The notes: generated from the letters alone by a model not told the origin. 64,000 nucleotides of DNA from Alphaproteobacteria bacterium (GCA_009995595.1 JAACPE010000001.1:310001-374000), one strand, 5' to 3'; positions 1-9,053 are shown, numbered from the stretch's first letter. Made by a program: numbers and translations.

Positions 1-1
1 A

Positions 2-847
2 CTGGACATTATGCTGGCTACATCGCATGGCTCTGTACGCCGTAATAAGCTGACTGATTTCCAAAATATCCGCTCAAACGGTTTGATTGCGATGAAGCTT
101 GCAGAAGGGGAAAGTCTTGTATCGGTTAAAATCTGCGCCGAAGACGAAGATATCTTGCTCAGCACGAAAATGGGTAAATCCATCCGCTTCCCTGTCACCG
201 ACATTCGTGTTTTCTCAGGCCGTACCTCAACAGGGGTGCGTGGCATAAAGATGAAAGATAAAAATGACGAACTTATTTCTATGTCAGTCTTACGCCATGT
301 TGACGCCACGCCAGAAGAGCGCACGGCCTACTTGAAAGCTGCGAGCAAGCTTCGCGGTGCTGATGAGGAGGGAGCTGAATACGAAGAAGGCGGTGATGTA
401 ACCCTTTCCGAAGAACGCTTTAAAGAGCTTCAAGAAAAAGAACAATTCCTTTTGACGGCGTCTAATGGTGGTTTTGGTAAACGTACCAGCGCCTATGAGT
501 ATCGTATCTCTGGGCGCGGTGGTATGGGGGTTACAAACATGTCACTCACCAAGAAAAACGGCGGCGAAGTTGTTGCCACTTTTCCAGTGACCGATGATCA
601 CCAGTTGATGCTTATTAGTAACGAGGGTCAAATGATCCGTATGTCCGTAAGTGGCGTGCGCTTTACAGGCCGAAGCGCCCAAGGGGTAACATTGTTCAAA
701 GTGGCACCAGGCGAAAAGGTTGTCTCCGTTGCGTGGCTTGTTGAAGATGATGAGGAAGATGCAATAGATGCGAGCGCAGTTTCACCAGAAAATACGCAAG
801 AGCAAGACGTCGCCCAAGAATCAAATTTTGAGACTAAAGAGGAATAA
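2..847 (+). CDS. gyrA: DNA gyrase subunit A, C-terminal part (5' end outside window)
   Basis: This is the 3' end of the gyrase A subunit; the reading frame is open at the left edge, so the N-terminal catalytic domain lies outside the window. The visible part is the C-terminal beta-pinwheel that wraps DNA and allows negative supercoiling. Repeated pinwheel blades are visible (GYRA-type strands such as ILLSTKMGKSIRFPV, LLTASNGGFGKRT and LMLISNEGQMIRM), and GRTSTGVRG sits where the GyrA box is expected. The last 35 residues are acidic, as in many GyrA tails. An acidic insertion of about 30 residues (EEGAEYEEGGDVTLSEE) separates two blades. The next gene starts 3 bp downstream. ParC is the only realistic alternative; coaD as a near neighbour favours gyrA, the usual alphaproteobacterial order. 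Confidence 0.93.
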   Translation: MDIMLATSHGSVRRNKLTDFQNIRSNGLIAMKLAEGESLVSVKICAEDEDILLSTKMGKSIRFPVTDIRVFSGRTSTGVRGIKMKDKNDELISMSVLRHVDATPEERTAYLKAASKLRGADEEGAEYEEGGDVTLSEERFKELQEKEQFLLTASNGGFGKRTSAYEYRISGRGGMGVTNMSLTKKNGGEVVATFPVTDDHQLMLISNEGQMIRMSVSGVRFTGRSAQGVTLFKVAPGEKVVSVAWLVEDDEEDAIDASAVSPENTQEQDVAQESNFETKEE

Positions 848-850
848 GCC

Positions 851-1252
851 ATGGTTTATGTTTTTGTCGTTCCTTTTGTTGTTCTTGTTTTTCTATTCTT
901 TTTTCTGAGCGCGAGCTTAAAGAAAAAAAAGAAACTTCAAGCTGCGTCCGTCTATGGCAAAGATACATTCGATGTTGAGCTGCCTAAAAATACTGATATT
1001 AGATCTTATGCGCGTGAGTTCTCTTTACCTTTAGTGACAGTTAGCTCAGCGGCTGAAGTTTTCTTTATGCTGGTCACGCCATATTTTGGCAGTCTGCCCA
1101 CAAAAAAACGCATAGCCCTAAAAAAAGAAATAGAAAAGCTCTCAGGCGACCTTAAGATTGATAAAAATATCTATCGTTTCTTTATGAACGAAGCCGAAAA
1201 ATACGAAGGACTGAATGACGACGAAGCCTCTGATAAATGGCGCGGTCAGTAA
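851..1252 (+). CDS. small membrane-anchored protein of unknown function
   Basis: The 133-residue protein is not one I recognise. It has one strongly hydrophobic N-terminal segment (residues 2-22) followed by a basic KKKKK patch, so the bulk of the protein should face the cytoplasm. The remainder is charged and mostly helical, without recognisable catalytic motifs. It begins 3 bp after gyrA and ends 24 bp before coaD, so it is probably co-transcribed with both. The ATG at 851 is the only start that keeps the membrane segment. Function is unassigned. Confidence 0.7.
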   Translation: MVYVFVVPFVVLVFLFFFLSASLKKKKKLQAASVYGKDTFDVELPKNTDIRSYAREFSLPLVTVSSAAEVFFMLVTPYFGSLPTKKRIALKKEIEKLSGDLKIDKNIYRFFMNEAEKYEGLNDDEASDKWRGQ

Positions 1253-1276
1253 TCGCAGGATAAGAAAAGATTTATT

Positions 1277-1792
1277 ATGAGTACTTCAAAACGCATTGGG
1301 ATTTATCCGGGGACATTTGACCCGATAACTAAGGGACATTTGCATATTATCAGACGTGCGAGCAAACTGGTTGATGTTTTAATTGTCAGTGTGGCAAATA
1401 ATGCTGGTAAAAATCCTATGTTTGACCAACAAGAGCGCGAAGCGCTAGTTAAGGCTGATATTGCGACCATGCCGCGTATTAATGATTGTGACATTCAAGT
1501 GCGCTCCTTTGATAATTTGTTGATGAATTATGCGCGGGTAGTAGGGGCAACATCTGTTTTTCGCGGGCTTCGTGCTGTCTCTGACTTTGATTATGAATTT
1601 CAGATGACGGGCATGAACCTGCATCTTGCCCCAGAGATCGAGACCGTGTTCTTGATGGCGGCTGATCAATGGCAATTTGTTTCCTCTTCATTCGTTAAAG
1701 AAATCCATGCTCTTGATGGAGATGTATCTGATTTTGTAACCCCTGCGACTTTAGGGGCGTTGAATCGCAAACGCGGCATAAAAAGGGATTAA
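1277..1792 (+). CDS. coaD: phosphopantetheine adenylyltransferase
   Basis: CoaD transfers AMP from ATP to 4'-phosphopantetheine, giving dephospho-CoA, the penultimate step of coenzyme A synthesis. The 171-residue protein has the full family signature: an N-terminal YPGTFDPITKGH nucleotide-binding motif (T/HxGH class), the FRGLRAVSDFDYE substrate loop, and a C-terminal VSSSFVKEI segment in place of the common ISSTxVR motif. The length is typical. It is the last gene of the gyrA-side unit, and a terminator-like hairpin follows about 90 bp downstream. Confidence 0.96.
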   Translation: MSTSKRIGIYPGTFDPITKGHLHIIRRASKLVDVLIVSVANNAGKNPMFDQQEREALVKADIATMPRINDCDIQVRSFDNLLMNYARVVGATSVFRGLRAVSDFDYEFQMTGMNLHLAPEIETVFLMAADQWQFVSSSFVKEIHALDGDVSDFVTPATLGALNRKRGIKRD

Positions 1793-1878
1793 ATAACTGT
1801 CATTTTGTTGATATTGCTCTTGCAATACGCATAAAAAAGCATTAATTAAACCCATCTAAAGCGTATTTTACGCCAATC

Positions 1879-1899
1879 GGCCTTACCAGAGGCCTTTTT
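1879..1899 (+). terminator. intrinsic terminator downstream of coaD
   Basis: A GGCCT / AGGCC stem with a six-base loop is followed directly by five T residues. It lies between coaD and the tRNA gene and fits a rho-independent terminator for the gyrA-coaD unit. The stem is only 5 bp, so it may be moderate in strength. Confidence 0.6.
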
Positions 1900-1919
1900 C
1901 ATTTAGAGTTTATGATGAT

Positions 1920-1995
1920 GACCGGTTAGCTCAGCTGGTAGAGCAACTGACTTTTAATCAGTTGGCCGTGGGTTCGAATCCCACACCGGTCACCA
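1920..1995 (+). tRNA. tRNA-Lys (anticodon UUU)
   Basis: A complete cloverleaf can be folded. The acceptor stem GACCGGT pairs with ACCGGTC at 1985-1991. The D arm carries AGCTCAGCTGGTAGAGC. The anticodon stem ACTGA/TCAGT encloses the loop CTTTTAA with anticodon TTT at 1953-1955, and the T arm has GGTTCGAATCC. The CCA end is encoded at 1993-1995. It has a clear run of its own between the coaD terminator and the polysaccharide cluster. Confidence 0.97.
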
Positions 1996-2164
1996 TTTCT
2001 CTTAAATATAAGCCACTTTTTCAGTTGTTTTTTTGTGCAAAAAACTTACTAAACCTCTTTCTACGCGCTACTGGATAAGTAGTAATCAAAACTATGCCAA
2101 TCAATCAAGATATCCTAAATTAGCCTTTAAAGAGCAGTTTGATCATAAAATATATAAGGAAAAC

Positions 2165-3055
2165 ATGCGTATGACCCGAGTTTTGATCGTGGGAGCAACG
2201 GGGATGTTAGGGCATAAAATGGCCCTAAAACTGGCACAGAAAAAATATGAGGTTTTCGCAACGCTGCGCCAATCAATACCGCCTTTTTTCAAAAGTAATA
2301 CTGTTGATACCTTAAAAATGATCGAGGGGGTTGATGCGTATGATTTAGCTTCTGTTCAATCTGCTATGGATCAATCAAAACCTGATTTTGTTTTAAACTG
2401 CATTGGTATCGTAAAGCAGCTTGATGAATCAAAGAGCGCCATCCCTTCTATAACAATTAACGCGTTATTTCCGCATCAATTGGCAAAAATAGCGAATGAG
2501 GCAGGAGCGCATCTCATTCATTTTAGCACTGATTGCGTCTTTTCAGGGACTAAAGGGCCTTACAAGCAAACAGATCCATCGGATGTTAATGATTTATACG
2601 GCCTTTCAAAATTCATGGGTGAAGTGAGCGGCGAGGGGGCTTTAACCATACGCTCATCCATAATAGGGCGTGAATTTGCAAAGCCTACAGGTCTTTTGGA
2701 ATGGTTCTTATCGCAAAAGGGCAAAACCGTAAATGGTTATAAAAACGCGCTCTATACGGGACTGACAACCAACGCAATGGCAGATTTGGTTGATTTTATC
2801 ATTCAATCCTATCCCACACTAAGCGGCCTGTATCAGGTGTCTTCGGAGGCGATTTCTAAGTTTGATTTGCTGCAGCTCGTCAACAAAGCTTATGGTACAA
2901 ATATTACCATAAAACCAGATGAAGCGTTTCATTGTGATCGCCGTTTGGTTATGAAGGAGTTTTCCGATAAGACGGGCTGGTATCCAAAAAGCTGGGAGAT
3001 AATGATAAAAGCAATGCTTGACGAGGATAGTCAGTATTATATAACAAACGCATAA
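2165..3055 (+). CDS. RmlD-like NAD(P)H-dependent sugar-nucleotide reductase
   Basis: This is an extended short-chain dehydrogenase of 296 residues, related to dTDP-4-dehydrorhamnose reductase (RmlD). It shows the Rossmann motif GATGMLG at residues 10-16, the STDCVFSG strand and a YGLSK catalytic pair. The start at 2165 is chosen because AAGGA lies just upstream and the nucleotide-binding strand then begins within a few residues; the frame is open further upstream (to an ATG at 2033), but that sequence encodes nothing domain-like. With the next two genes it makes a three-enzyme route to a UDP-L-6-deoxy-HexNAc: this protein would reduce the 4-keto intermediate. It lacks the C-terminal cupin of CapF/WbjC, so it resembles the reductase WbvR of the L-RhaNAc/L-QuiNAc route more than the L-FucNAc one. 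That product is an inference. Confidence 0.8.
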   Translation: MRMTRVLIVGATGMLGHKMALKLAQKKYEVFATLRQSIPPFFKSNTVDTLKMIEGVDAYDLASVQSAMDQSKPDFVLNCIGIVKQLDESKSAIPSITINALFPHQLAKIANEAGAHLIHFSTDCVFSGTKGPYKQTDPSDVNDLYGLSKFMGEVSGEGALTIRSSIIGREFAKPTGLLEWFLSQKGKTVNGYKNALYTGLTTNAMADLVDFIIQSYPTLSGLYQVSSEAISKFDLLQLVNKAYGTNITIKPDEAFHCDRRLVMKEFSDKTGWYPKSWEIMIKAMLDEDSQYYITNA

Positions 3056-3097
3056 TTTCTTGTCATCTTCCAGAGAGCGTAAAGGGTTATTTTTATT

Positions 3098-4168
3098 ATG
3101 AATTTTGAAGGTAAACGCATACTGATTACGGGCGGAACGGGATCTTTGGGTAAGGTTTTGCTTAAACGTCTGTTAAGCGGCAAAGAGGGTATTCCTGAGA
3201 GCATTTCGATCTTTTCACGCGATGAAGCCAAACAACACGCTTTACGTCTTGATTATACAAATTCTGACGCCTCGACAACAGATGAGGTTATTTATAATAA
3301 TTTTTCGCGCCGTGTGAAATTTATTATTGGCGATGTCCGCGATTATAATAGCGTACTGCGTGCCATTAAAAATACCGATATCGTCTTTAATGCGGCGGCG
3401 CTTAAACAGGTGCCGACATGCGAATATTTTCCCTATCAGGCTGTCATGACAAATATCATGGGCGCTGAAAACATTGTACGCGCAATTTTGAACAATGATT
3501 TACCTGTTGAGTGCGTTGTTGGCATTTCAACTGACAAGGCGGCCAAGCCTGTAAACGTTATGGGTATGACCAAATCATTGCAAGAGCGCGTCTTTTTGAG
3601 CGCGAACATCGATTCAGGCAAGACACGTTTTGTTTTGGCGCGATATGGTAATGTTCTGGCCTCTCGTGGTTCTGTCATTCCGTTATTTCATCAGCAAATC
3701 AAGGCAGGAAATGACGTCACTATAACCGATAATAAAATGACACGCTTTCTCTTGAGCTTAGAAGAGGCTGTTGATGTCATCTTATATGCGGTTCGTCACG
3801 GTAATAAAGGCGAGACCTTTATTCCTCGCATCCCGTCTGCTCTGGTTAAAGATGTAGCGGAGGTTCTTATTGGCGATCGTCCAAACAAGACAAAAGTAAC
3901 AGGCATCCGCCCCGGTGAAAAAATGCATGAGGCGTTAATAACCGAAGAAGAGGCGGCGCGTACAGTCACACGTGGCCCTTACTATGTTATTGCGCCAATC
4001 TTGCCTGAAATTCAGGTTGAAGAGGTTATGAAAGGTCCGTTTTTGGGGACGGAATACACCTCCGCCGATGATGTGATGAATTTGGAAGAAGTTCGAGATT
4101 TGCTAACCAAGCGTAACCTTCTAATTGAAAGCCAGAGCGGATCAGACAGAGAAGAGCTTTTACGATGA
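3098..4168 (+). CDS. UDP-GlcNAc 4,6-dehydratase / 5-epimerase (CapE/WbjB/WbvB-like)
   Basis: The enzyme should convert UDP-GlcNAc into a UDP-4-keto-6-deoxy-L-HexNAc, the first committed step of L-FucNAc, L-RhaNAc or L-QuiNAc synthesis. The 356-residue protein has the NAD motif GGTGSLGK near the N-terminus, the conserved FNAAALKQVP segment and STDKAAKPVNVMGMTK. The usual catalytic Tyr of the YxxxK motif is Met here (MGMTK), which is known for CapE/WbjB-type enzymes and separates them from FlaA1/PseB dehydratases with Tyr. The stop overlaps the start of the next gene (ATGA at 4165). Confidence 0.87.
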   Translation: MNFEGKRILITGGTGSLGKVLLKRLLSGKEGIPESISIFSRDEAKQHALRLDYTNSDASTTDEVIYNNFSRRVKFIIGDVRDYNSVLRAIKNTDIVFNAAALKQVPTCEYFPYQAVMTNIMGAENIVRAILNNDLPVECVVGISTDKAAKPVNVMGMTKSLQERVFLSANIDSGKTRFVLARYGNVLASRGSVIPLFHQQIKAGNDVTITDNKMTRFLLSLEEAVDVILYAVRHGNKGETFIPRIPSALVKDVAEVLIGDRPNKTKVTGIRPGEKMHEALITEEEAARTVTRGPYYVIAPILPEIQVEEVMKGPFLGTEYTSADDVMNLEEVRDLLTKRNLLIESQSGSDREELLR

Positions 4169-5250
4169 AGATTTTAACTGTCTTAGGGACACGCCCCGAA
4201 ATTATCCGCCTGTCACTGATCATCAAAAAACTTGATGATTTATGTGATCATGTGCTGGTGCATACGGGGCAAAACTTTGACAAAAATCTATCTGATTTGT
4301 TCTTTGATGAGTTGCGTATCCGTAAACCCGACCATCATTTGGAAGTGAAGGGAACAAGCGCGGGTGACCAAATAGGCCAAATCATACAGCGCTGTGAGAC
4401 TGTCTTTAACCAAGAAAAGCCAGATAAAATTTTAATCTTGGGTGATACCAATTCAGCGCTTTGTTCGATTATTGCAAAACGCATGGGGGTCCCTGTGTAT
4501 CATATGGAGGCAGGCAATAGATGTTTTGAAGAAGGTATGCCAGAAGAGATTAACCGTAAAATAATTGATAGTTGTAGTGATATTCTTTTGCCGTATACCC
4601 ACCGCAGTAAAGAAAACTTGTTCCGTGAAGGGTATGCCGCAAACCGCGTTTATGTCACAGGAAACCCGATTTTAGAGGTTATTAATCACTATAGCGCTGA
4701 TGTTGAAAAAAGCACCATTTTACAAAAACATAATCTTACACCCCAAAACTATTTTCTGGCGACTATACACCGTGCGGGTAATGTTGATGTGCCAGCGCGT
4801 TTTAATCAGATATTAGAATCCTTAAATGCTGCTGCAAATGACCATAACATGCCAGTGGTCGTGAGTGTTCATCCGCGAATGCGCGAAAAACTTCAATCAT
4901 CAAAAGATGTTGTCCTTGATGATCGGATTAAGCTTGTTGAACCTTTTGGCTTTTTTGATTTCATCAAACTTGAAAAAGAAGCTTTTTGTGTATTGAGTGA
5001 TAGCGGTACCGTTCAAGAAGAATGTGCCATCTTTGGTGTGCCAAATGTCACTTTACGTGATGTGACAGAGCGGCCAGAAACAATAGATTGTGGCAGTAAT
5101 ATCTTGAGCGGTGCAAAAAAAGAAGATGTAATTCAGGCAATTAAAGTTGTGACATCTCTAAAACCAACATGGATTGCCCCCCCAGAATATCTAAACGAAA
5201 ATGTAAGCGATACGGTGTGCCGTATTTTGTTTTCGATACAGAATAAATAA
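4165..5250 (+). CDS. UDP-HexNAc 2-epimerase (WecB/WbjD/WbvD-like)
   Basis: This 361-residue protein belongs to the non-hydrolysing UDP-GlcNAc 2-epimerase family, which inverts C2 through a UDP and 2-acetamidoglycal intermediate. Visible family features are the N-terminal GTRPEIIRLS, GDTNSAL, HMEAGNRC, the HRAGNVD loop and DSGTVQEE near the C-terminus. Its position directly after the CapE-like and RmlD-like genes, with a 4-bp ATGA overlap, suggests it completes a UDP-L-6-deoxy-HexNAc (L-QuiNAc type) rather than making UDP-ManNAc. WecB itself is the alternative. Confidence 0.87.
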   Translation: MKILTVLGTRPEIIRLSLIIKKLDDLCDHVLVHTGQNFDKNLSDLFFDELRIRKPDHHLEVKGTSAGDQIGQIIQRCETVFNQEKPDKILILGDTNSALCSIIAKRMGVPVYHMEAGNRCFEEGMPEEINRKIIDSCSDILLPYTHRSKENLFREGYAANRVYVTGNPILEVINHYSADVEKSTILQKHNLTPQNYFLATIHRAGNVDVPARFNQILESLNAAANDHNMPVVVSVHPRMREKLQSSKDVVLDDRIKLVEPFGFFDFIKLEKEAFCVLSDSGTVQEECAIFGVPNVTLRDVTERPETIDCGSNILSGAKKEDVIQAIKVVTSLKPTWIAPPEYLNENVSDTVCRILFSIQNK

Positions 5251-5280
5251 TTTTTGGCGTTATCAAGGAATAAAAAGACA

Positions 5281-6126
5281 ATGCCTCAACATGAAAAAGA
5301 ATTTGCATCACAATATGCCGTTGTAATCAAGCCAAGAAGCTTTCAGGGTTATTGGAAAGAGATTTGGCAGTTTCGTGAAATTCTTTATATTTTAGCGCGC
5401 CGTGATATCGTTGTGCGCTATAAGCAAACGATTGTTGGCCTGCTTTGGACATTGATTAAACCCCTTTTAACGATGGTGGCCTTTACAATCGTATTTAGTA
5501 AAATCGCCGACTTGCCCTCAACAGGAATGCCTTATCCAGTCTTGGTTCTTGCGGGACTTCTTCCGTGGTATTTCTTTTCTAATACGCTCGGGGAAATGGG
5601 TAATTCAATTGTAAATAATCAATCAATGGTCTCAAAGATTTATTTCCCACGCCTTTTATTACCATTTTCAACAATTTCTGTAGGCCTTATTGATTTACTC
5701 ATCGCGCTGGTTTTGCTTTTTGTTTTGATGATTTTTTACGGTATGGCATTTTCTGTGACGCTCCTTATGCTACCTTTTTTTATGGTATTTTGTGCCTTGG
5801 CTTGCATTGGGCCTGGTCTTTTGTTCGCGGGTATGAATGTTAAATATCGAGATGTGCGTATTGTTATTCCGTTTATAATTCAGTTTGGGCTTTACATCTC
5901 ACCTGTTGGATTTTCCTCAACCTTAGTATCAGAAAATCTAAGAATGCTATATGCCATTAACCCTATGGTGAGCGTTATTGATGGCTTTCGATGGTGTATT
6001 AGTGCAGGGCAAACACCTATATTCTGGCCCGGATTTATGGTTTCATTTGCGGTAACAGCTTTTATGCTTGTTGTGGGCTTATGGTATTTTAGGCGTGTCG
6101 ATAAAACTTTTGCGGATGTGATCTGA
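5281..6126 (+). CDS. wzm: polysaccharide ABC transporter permease (Wzm/TagG family)
   Basis: This is the membrane subunit of an ABC-2 type exporter that moves undecaprenyl-linked O-antigen or capsular glycan across the inner membrane. The 281-residue protein has about six hydrophobic segments, the N-terminal amphipathic region ending in RRDIVVRYKQTIVGLLWT, and MNVKYRDVRIVIPF in the middle, which are typical of Wzm/TagG. The ATG at 5281 is preferred over an in-frame TTG at 5254 because AAGGA precedes it by 11 bases. The ATPase subunit follows after 1 bp. Confidence 0.9.
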   Translation: MPQHEKEFASQYAVVIKPRSFQGYWKEIWQFREILYILARRDIVVRYKQTIVGLLWTLIKPLLTMVAFTIVFSKIADLPSTGMPYPVLVLAGLLPWYFFSNTLGEMGNSIVNNQSMVSKIYFPRLLLPFSTISVGLIDLLIALVLLFVLMIFYGMAFSVTLLMLPFFMVFCALACIGPGLLFAGMNVKYRDVRIVIPFIIQFGLYISPVGFSSTLVSENLRMLYAINPMVSVIDGFRWCISAGQTPIFWPGFMVSFAVTAFMLVVGLWYFRRVDKTFADVI

Positions 6127-6127
6127 T

Positions 6128-7375
6128 ATGAATGTTTTAGAAATACGCGAACTTTCCAAAAAATATATTATTACAAACGCCGAAAAGCCGCGTTACAACA
6201 CTCTTGCTGAAAAGCTTGATTTGAAAAGATTGCTATCCAAACAAGATAAAGTAATTCCCAATAAAAAAGAATTTTATGCACTTGAAAATATTTCTTTTGC
6301 TGCAAAAAAAGGCGAGCGCATAGGCATTATAGGTCGAAATGGGGCGGGTAAATCGACCCTTCTTAAAGTTATTAGCCGTATTACAGACCCAACAACAGGT
6401 ATGATTGGCCTCAATGGTCGTGTGGCGAGTCTGCTGGAGGTTGGCACAGGCTTTCACCCTGAATTAACGGGGCGCGAAAATATCTTCTTAAATGGCACAA
6501 TTTTAGGTATGCGCCATGATGAGATTTGTAAAAAGTTTGATGATATTGTTGCGTTCTCAGGGCTGCAGGAGTTTATGGAAGTACCCGTTAAACGCTACTC
6601 TTCTGGTATGTATGTGCGTCTTGCTTTTTCGGTAGCAGCGCATCTTGAAAGTGAAATTTTAATCGTTGACGAAGTATTGGCTGTTGGTGATGCTGCCTTT
6701 CAAAAAAAATGTCTAGATAAAATGGATGAAATTAGCAATAGCGGTCGAACGATATTGTTTGTCAGTCATAATTTATCAACTGTTCAATCTATGTGTGAGC
6801 GATCAATCTATATCAAGGACGGCAAAATAATTTTTGATGGTAAAACATCTACTGCCATACAAAAATACTTAGGGGATGGACAGGACAAATATTTTGGCCT
6901 TGGGTCATTTGATGTCACAGAATTACGCCGTCAGGGAACAGGAGATGCCCTATTTGAAAACGTAACCCTTGAGGCTGTTAACCTTGAAAAAGATGATGTG
7001 CCTGCAATGCGTACAGGTGATGATCTTGTGATTACGACTACGTTAAAAGGTATTAATACAGTCAAAGATACTAATGTCGCTATTATTATCTATGATATAT
7101 ACGGTGGGCGTATTATTGACGCGAATTTAGCTATTCAAGGGCAGTCTGTTTCATTTGCTCCAGGAGAAATAAAAAATATTACTTTTGCGCTGCGTGATGT
7201 GCTGTTAAAGCCAGGAGAATATGTTTTAGGGCTTTGGTGCGGAATTCCTAACACAAACATTGATGCAATCGCAGAAGCTATCCGTTTTCGTGTGGATGAG
7301 AGATTGTCCGCAAAAAAATTCTCAATTACTTTTGATGGTGTTTATCAATGCAATTACGACATACAGATGGGCTAA
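6128..7375 (+). CDS. wzt: polysaccharide ABC transporter ATPase with Wzt C-terminal domain
   Basis: This is the ATPase partner of the preceding permease. Residues about 50-245 form the nucleotide-binding domain: Walker A GRNGAGKST, signature YSSGMYVRLAFS and Walker B LIVDEVLAVGD. Residues about 270-415 are a beta-rich Wzt C-terminal domain. In systems with a non-reducing terminal cap that domain recognises the finished chain, so its presence fits a capped glycan; the methyltransferases encoded downstream could place such a cap (inference). The length of 415 residues agrees with the O9a type rather than the short TagH/KpsT type. Confidence 0.92.
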   Translation: MNVLEIRELSKKYIITNAEKPRYNTLAEKLDLKRLLSKQDKVIPNKKEFYALENISFAAKKGERIGIIGRNGAGKSTLLKVISRITDPTTGMIGLNGRVASLLEVGTGFHPELTGRENIFLNGTILGMRHDEICKKFDDIVAFSGLQEFMEVPVKRYSSGMYVRLAFSVAAHLESEILIVDEVLAVGDAAFQKKCLDKMDEISNSGRTILFVSHNLSTVQSMCERSIYIKDGKIIFDGKTSTAIQKYLGDGQDKYFGLGSFDVTELRRQGTGDALFENVTLEAVNLEKDDVPAMRTGDDLVITTTLKGINTVKDTNVAIIIYDIYGGRIIDANLAIQGQSVSFAPGEIKNITFALRDVLLKPGEYVLGLWCGIPNTNIDAIAEAIRFRVDERLSAKKFSITFDGVYQCNYDIQMG

Positions 7376-7380
7376 AAATA

Positions 7381-8121
7381 ATGTTTCAAAAAATTAAAAA
7401 TTTTCTCAAAAAATTCCCTTTTATAAAAAAAGTTTGGAACAGCTATAACAACCTAGTAACGTTGAATGCTCGTCTCACATATTTGGAGAAACGTGTCCAT
7501 AATTTTAGATGGTTTGCTGTTGAACAAGCAGCGGATTATCTTGTTGGTGCGCAAGTTGAAGGGGATTATTGCGAATTTGGTGTCTATAAAGGCGAAACAT
7601 TCGCCCATATGACAAGATATTATGAGGTCTTTCCTGATATGAGATACATAGCGTTTGATTCATTTGAAGGGCTTCCAGCTCCAAAAGGTATCGATAACGA
7701 AAATGGCTATGCGAGCAATTTTCATGAAGGGGAGTTTGCTGTATCTCAAGATCAATTTTTAGAAAATTTAAAATCAAAAAACGTGCCACTTGATCGTGTC
7801 ATAATGGTTAAGGGGTGGTATGATCAAACGTTGAACGATGATACGGCAAATAAGCATAATATCAATAAAGTCTCTTGTGCATGGATTGATTGTGACTTTT
7901 ATGAATCAACTGTTCCTGTTTTGAAATTTCTAACCAAGCGTATATCCGTTGGAAGTATTTTACTTTTTGATGATTGGAAAGTTTATAGAAACCTATCTGA
8001 TAAAGGTCAGCAACTTGCCACTTCAGAATGGCTATCTGCAAACCCAGGGCTAGAACTAAAACCGCTTTTTGAGTTTTCTCATCACGGACAAGCCTTCACT
8101 GTAGCGAAGATCCCACAATGA
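7381..8121 (+). CDS. TylF/MycF-like SAM-dependent O-methyltransferase
   Basis: The 246-residue protein matches the macrocin O-methyltransferase (TylF) family of metal-dependent sugar methyltransferases. Motifs are DYCEFGVYKGET (SAM site), YIAFDSFEGLP and the metal/acidic pair AWIDCDFYEST ... LLFDDW. The ATG at 7381 starts just after the stop of wzt; an in-frame ATG at 7348 would overlap wzt by 28 bp and is less likely. The end overlaps the next start (ATGA at 8118). In this cluster it probably methylates a sugar of the exported glycan, possibly as a terminal cap. Confidence 0.85.
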   Translation: MFQKIKNFLKKFPFIKKVWNSYNNLVTLNARLTYLEKRVHNFRWFAVEQAADYLVGAQVEGDYCEFGVYKGETFAHMTRYYEVFPDMRYIAFDSFEGLPAPKGIDNENGYASNFHEGEFAVSQDQFLENLKSKNVPLDRVIMVKGWYDQTLNDDTANKHNINKVSCAWIDCDFYESTVPVLKFLTKRISVGSILLFDDWKVYRNLSDKGQQLATSEWLSANPGLELKPLFEFSHHGQAFTVAKIPQ

Positions 8122-9053
8122 TAAAACAATGCCCTAATTGCAAGAATCAGACATATTTCGAACAGCCGCAAAAAGTTGATCTATCCCAAATTCTTGATAG
8201 ATGGGAAGCAGAAACACTTGTTCGCTTTCAACCTTTAACAAGGTCGCAGTATGATGGTAAAATATCGCAATTATACTGTTGCTCGACTTGCAGTTTTAGT
8301 GCTTTCATTCCGCCTATGTCAGGAACGCCTGAATTTTATAACGATATAACAATTGATAGTGATTATTACGTCCACGAAAAATGGGAGTTTATAAAAACAC
8401 GCGCTCTTGTGCAAAAACATGCGATAAAGACGCTTTTGGATTTTGGTTGCGGCGGGGGCGCTTTTTTAAAAACAATAACTAAAAAATTCCCTGATATAAA
8501 AGCTGATGGATTTGATGAAAATCCACAAGCCGCAATTTCTTTCAAAGACACAAATATTGGTTTTGTAAATAGTCTGGATAAAAATCGCGGTAAGGCCTAT
8601 CAGATGATTACGGCTTTTCAAATCCTTGAACATGTTGAAAAACCGTTTGCGACCCTTAAGTCACTTCATGACACTTTAGAAGAAGATGGCTTAATTGTTG
8701 TGTCCGTTCCAAATACCATTGGCCCTATACGTCATTACACAGAAGCCCTGACAGAAATCCCGCCACATCATGTTAATCGCTTTTGTTATGCATCATTAAA
8801 ACAGTTTTTGGAAAACGAGAATTTTAAAATTGAAGATGTTTCCTATGAACCACTTTCAAAAATCTTATGGGATTTTTATTTGCCTGTTATGGTTGAAAAA
8901 TCAATGAGCAAAACAATTCTTCAAATATACAAAACGATTAAAGGTCCTAAAATTTTAAACGCTTTCATAAAGCTGCTTAACTTATCGGGTCTAAAAACAA
9001 TTCCTGTCAAAGGACACAGTATTTATATTGTGGCAAGAAAATGTGCGGGATAG
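8118..9053 (+). CDS. class I SAM methyltransferase with N-terminal zinc-ribbon-like motif
   Basis: The N-terminus carries a CPNC pair and a second CCSTC group about 50 residues later, which resembles a small zinc ribbon. The methyltransferase core begins near residue 105 with LLDFGCGGGAFL, followed by MITAFQILEHVEKP, the usual motif of Methyltransf_11/12 proteins. It is translationally coupled to the previous gene and overlaps asnB by 13 bp. The substrate is probably a sugar or lipid-linked glycan of this cluster; no more precise assignment is possible. Confidence 0.82.
   Translation: MIKQCPNCKNQTYFEQPQKVDLSQILDRWEAETLVRFQPLTRSQYDGKISQLYCCSTCSFSAFIPPMSGTPEFYNDITIDSDYYVHEKWEFIKTRALVQKHAIKTLLDFGCGGGAFLKTITKKFPDIKADGFDENPQAAISFKDTNIGFVNSLDKNRGKAYQMITAFQILEHVEKPFATLKSLHDTLEEDGLIVVSVPNTIGPIRHYTEALTEIPPHHVNRFCYASLKQFLENENFKIEDVSYEPLSKILWDFYLPVMVEKSMSKTILQIYKTIKGPKILNAFIKLLNLSGLKTIPVKGHSIYIVARKCAG

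Noticed and set aside
2033-2164. N-terminal extension of the RmlD-like reductase
   Set aside because: The frame is open but the encoded 44 residues have no domain, and the ribosome site AAGGA lies at the ATG at 2165.
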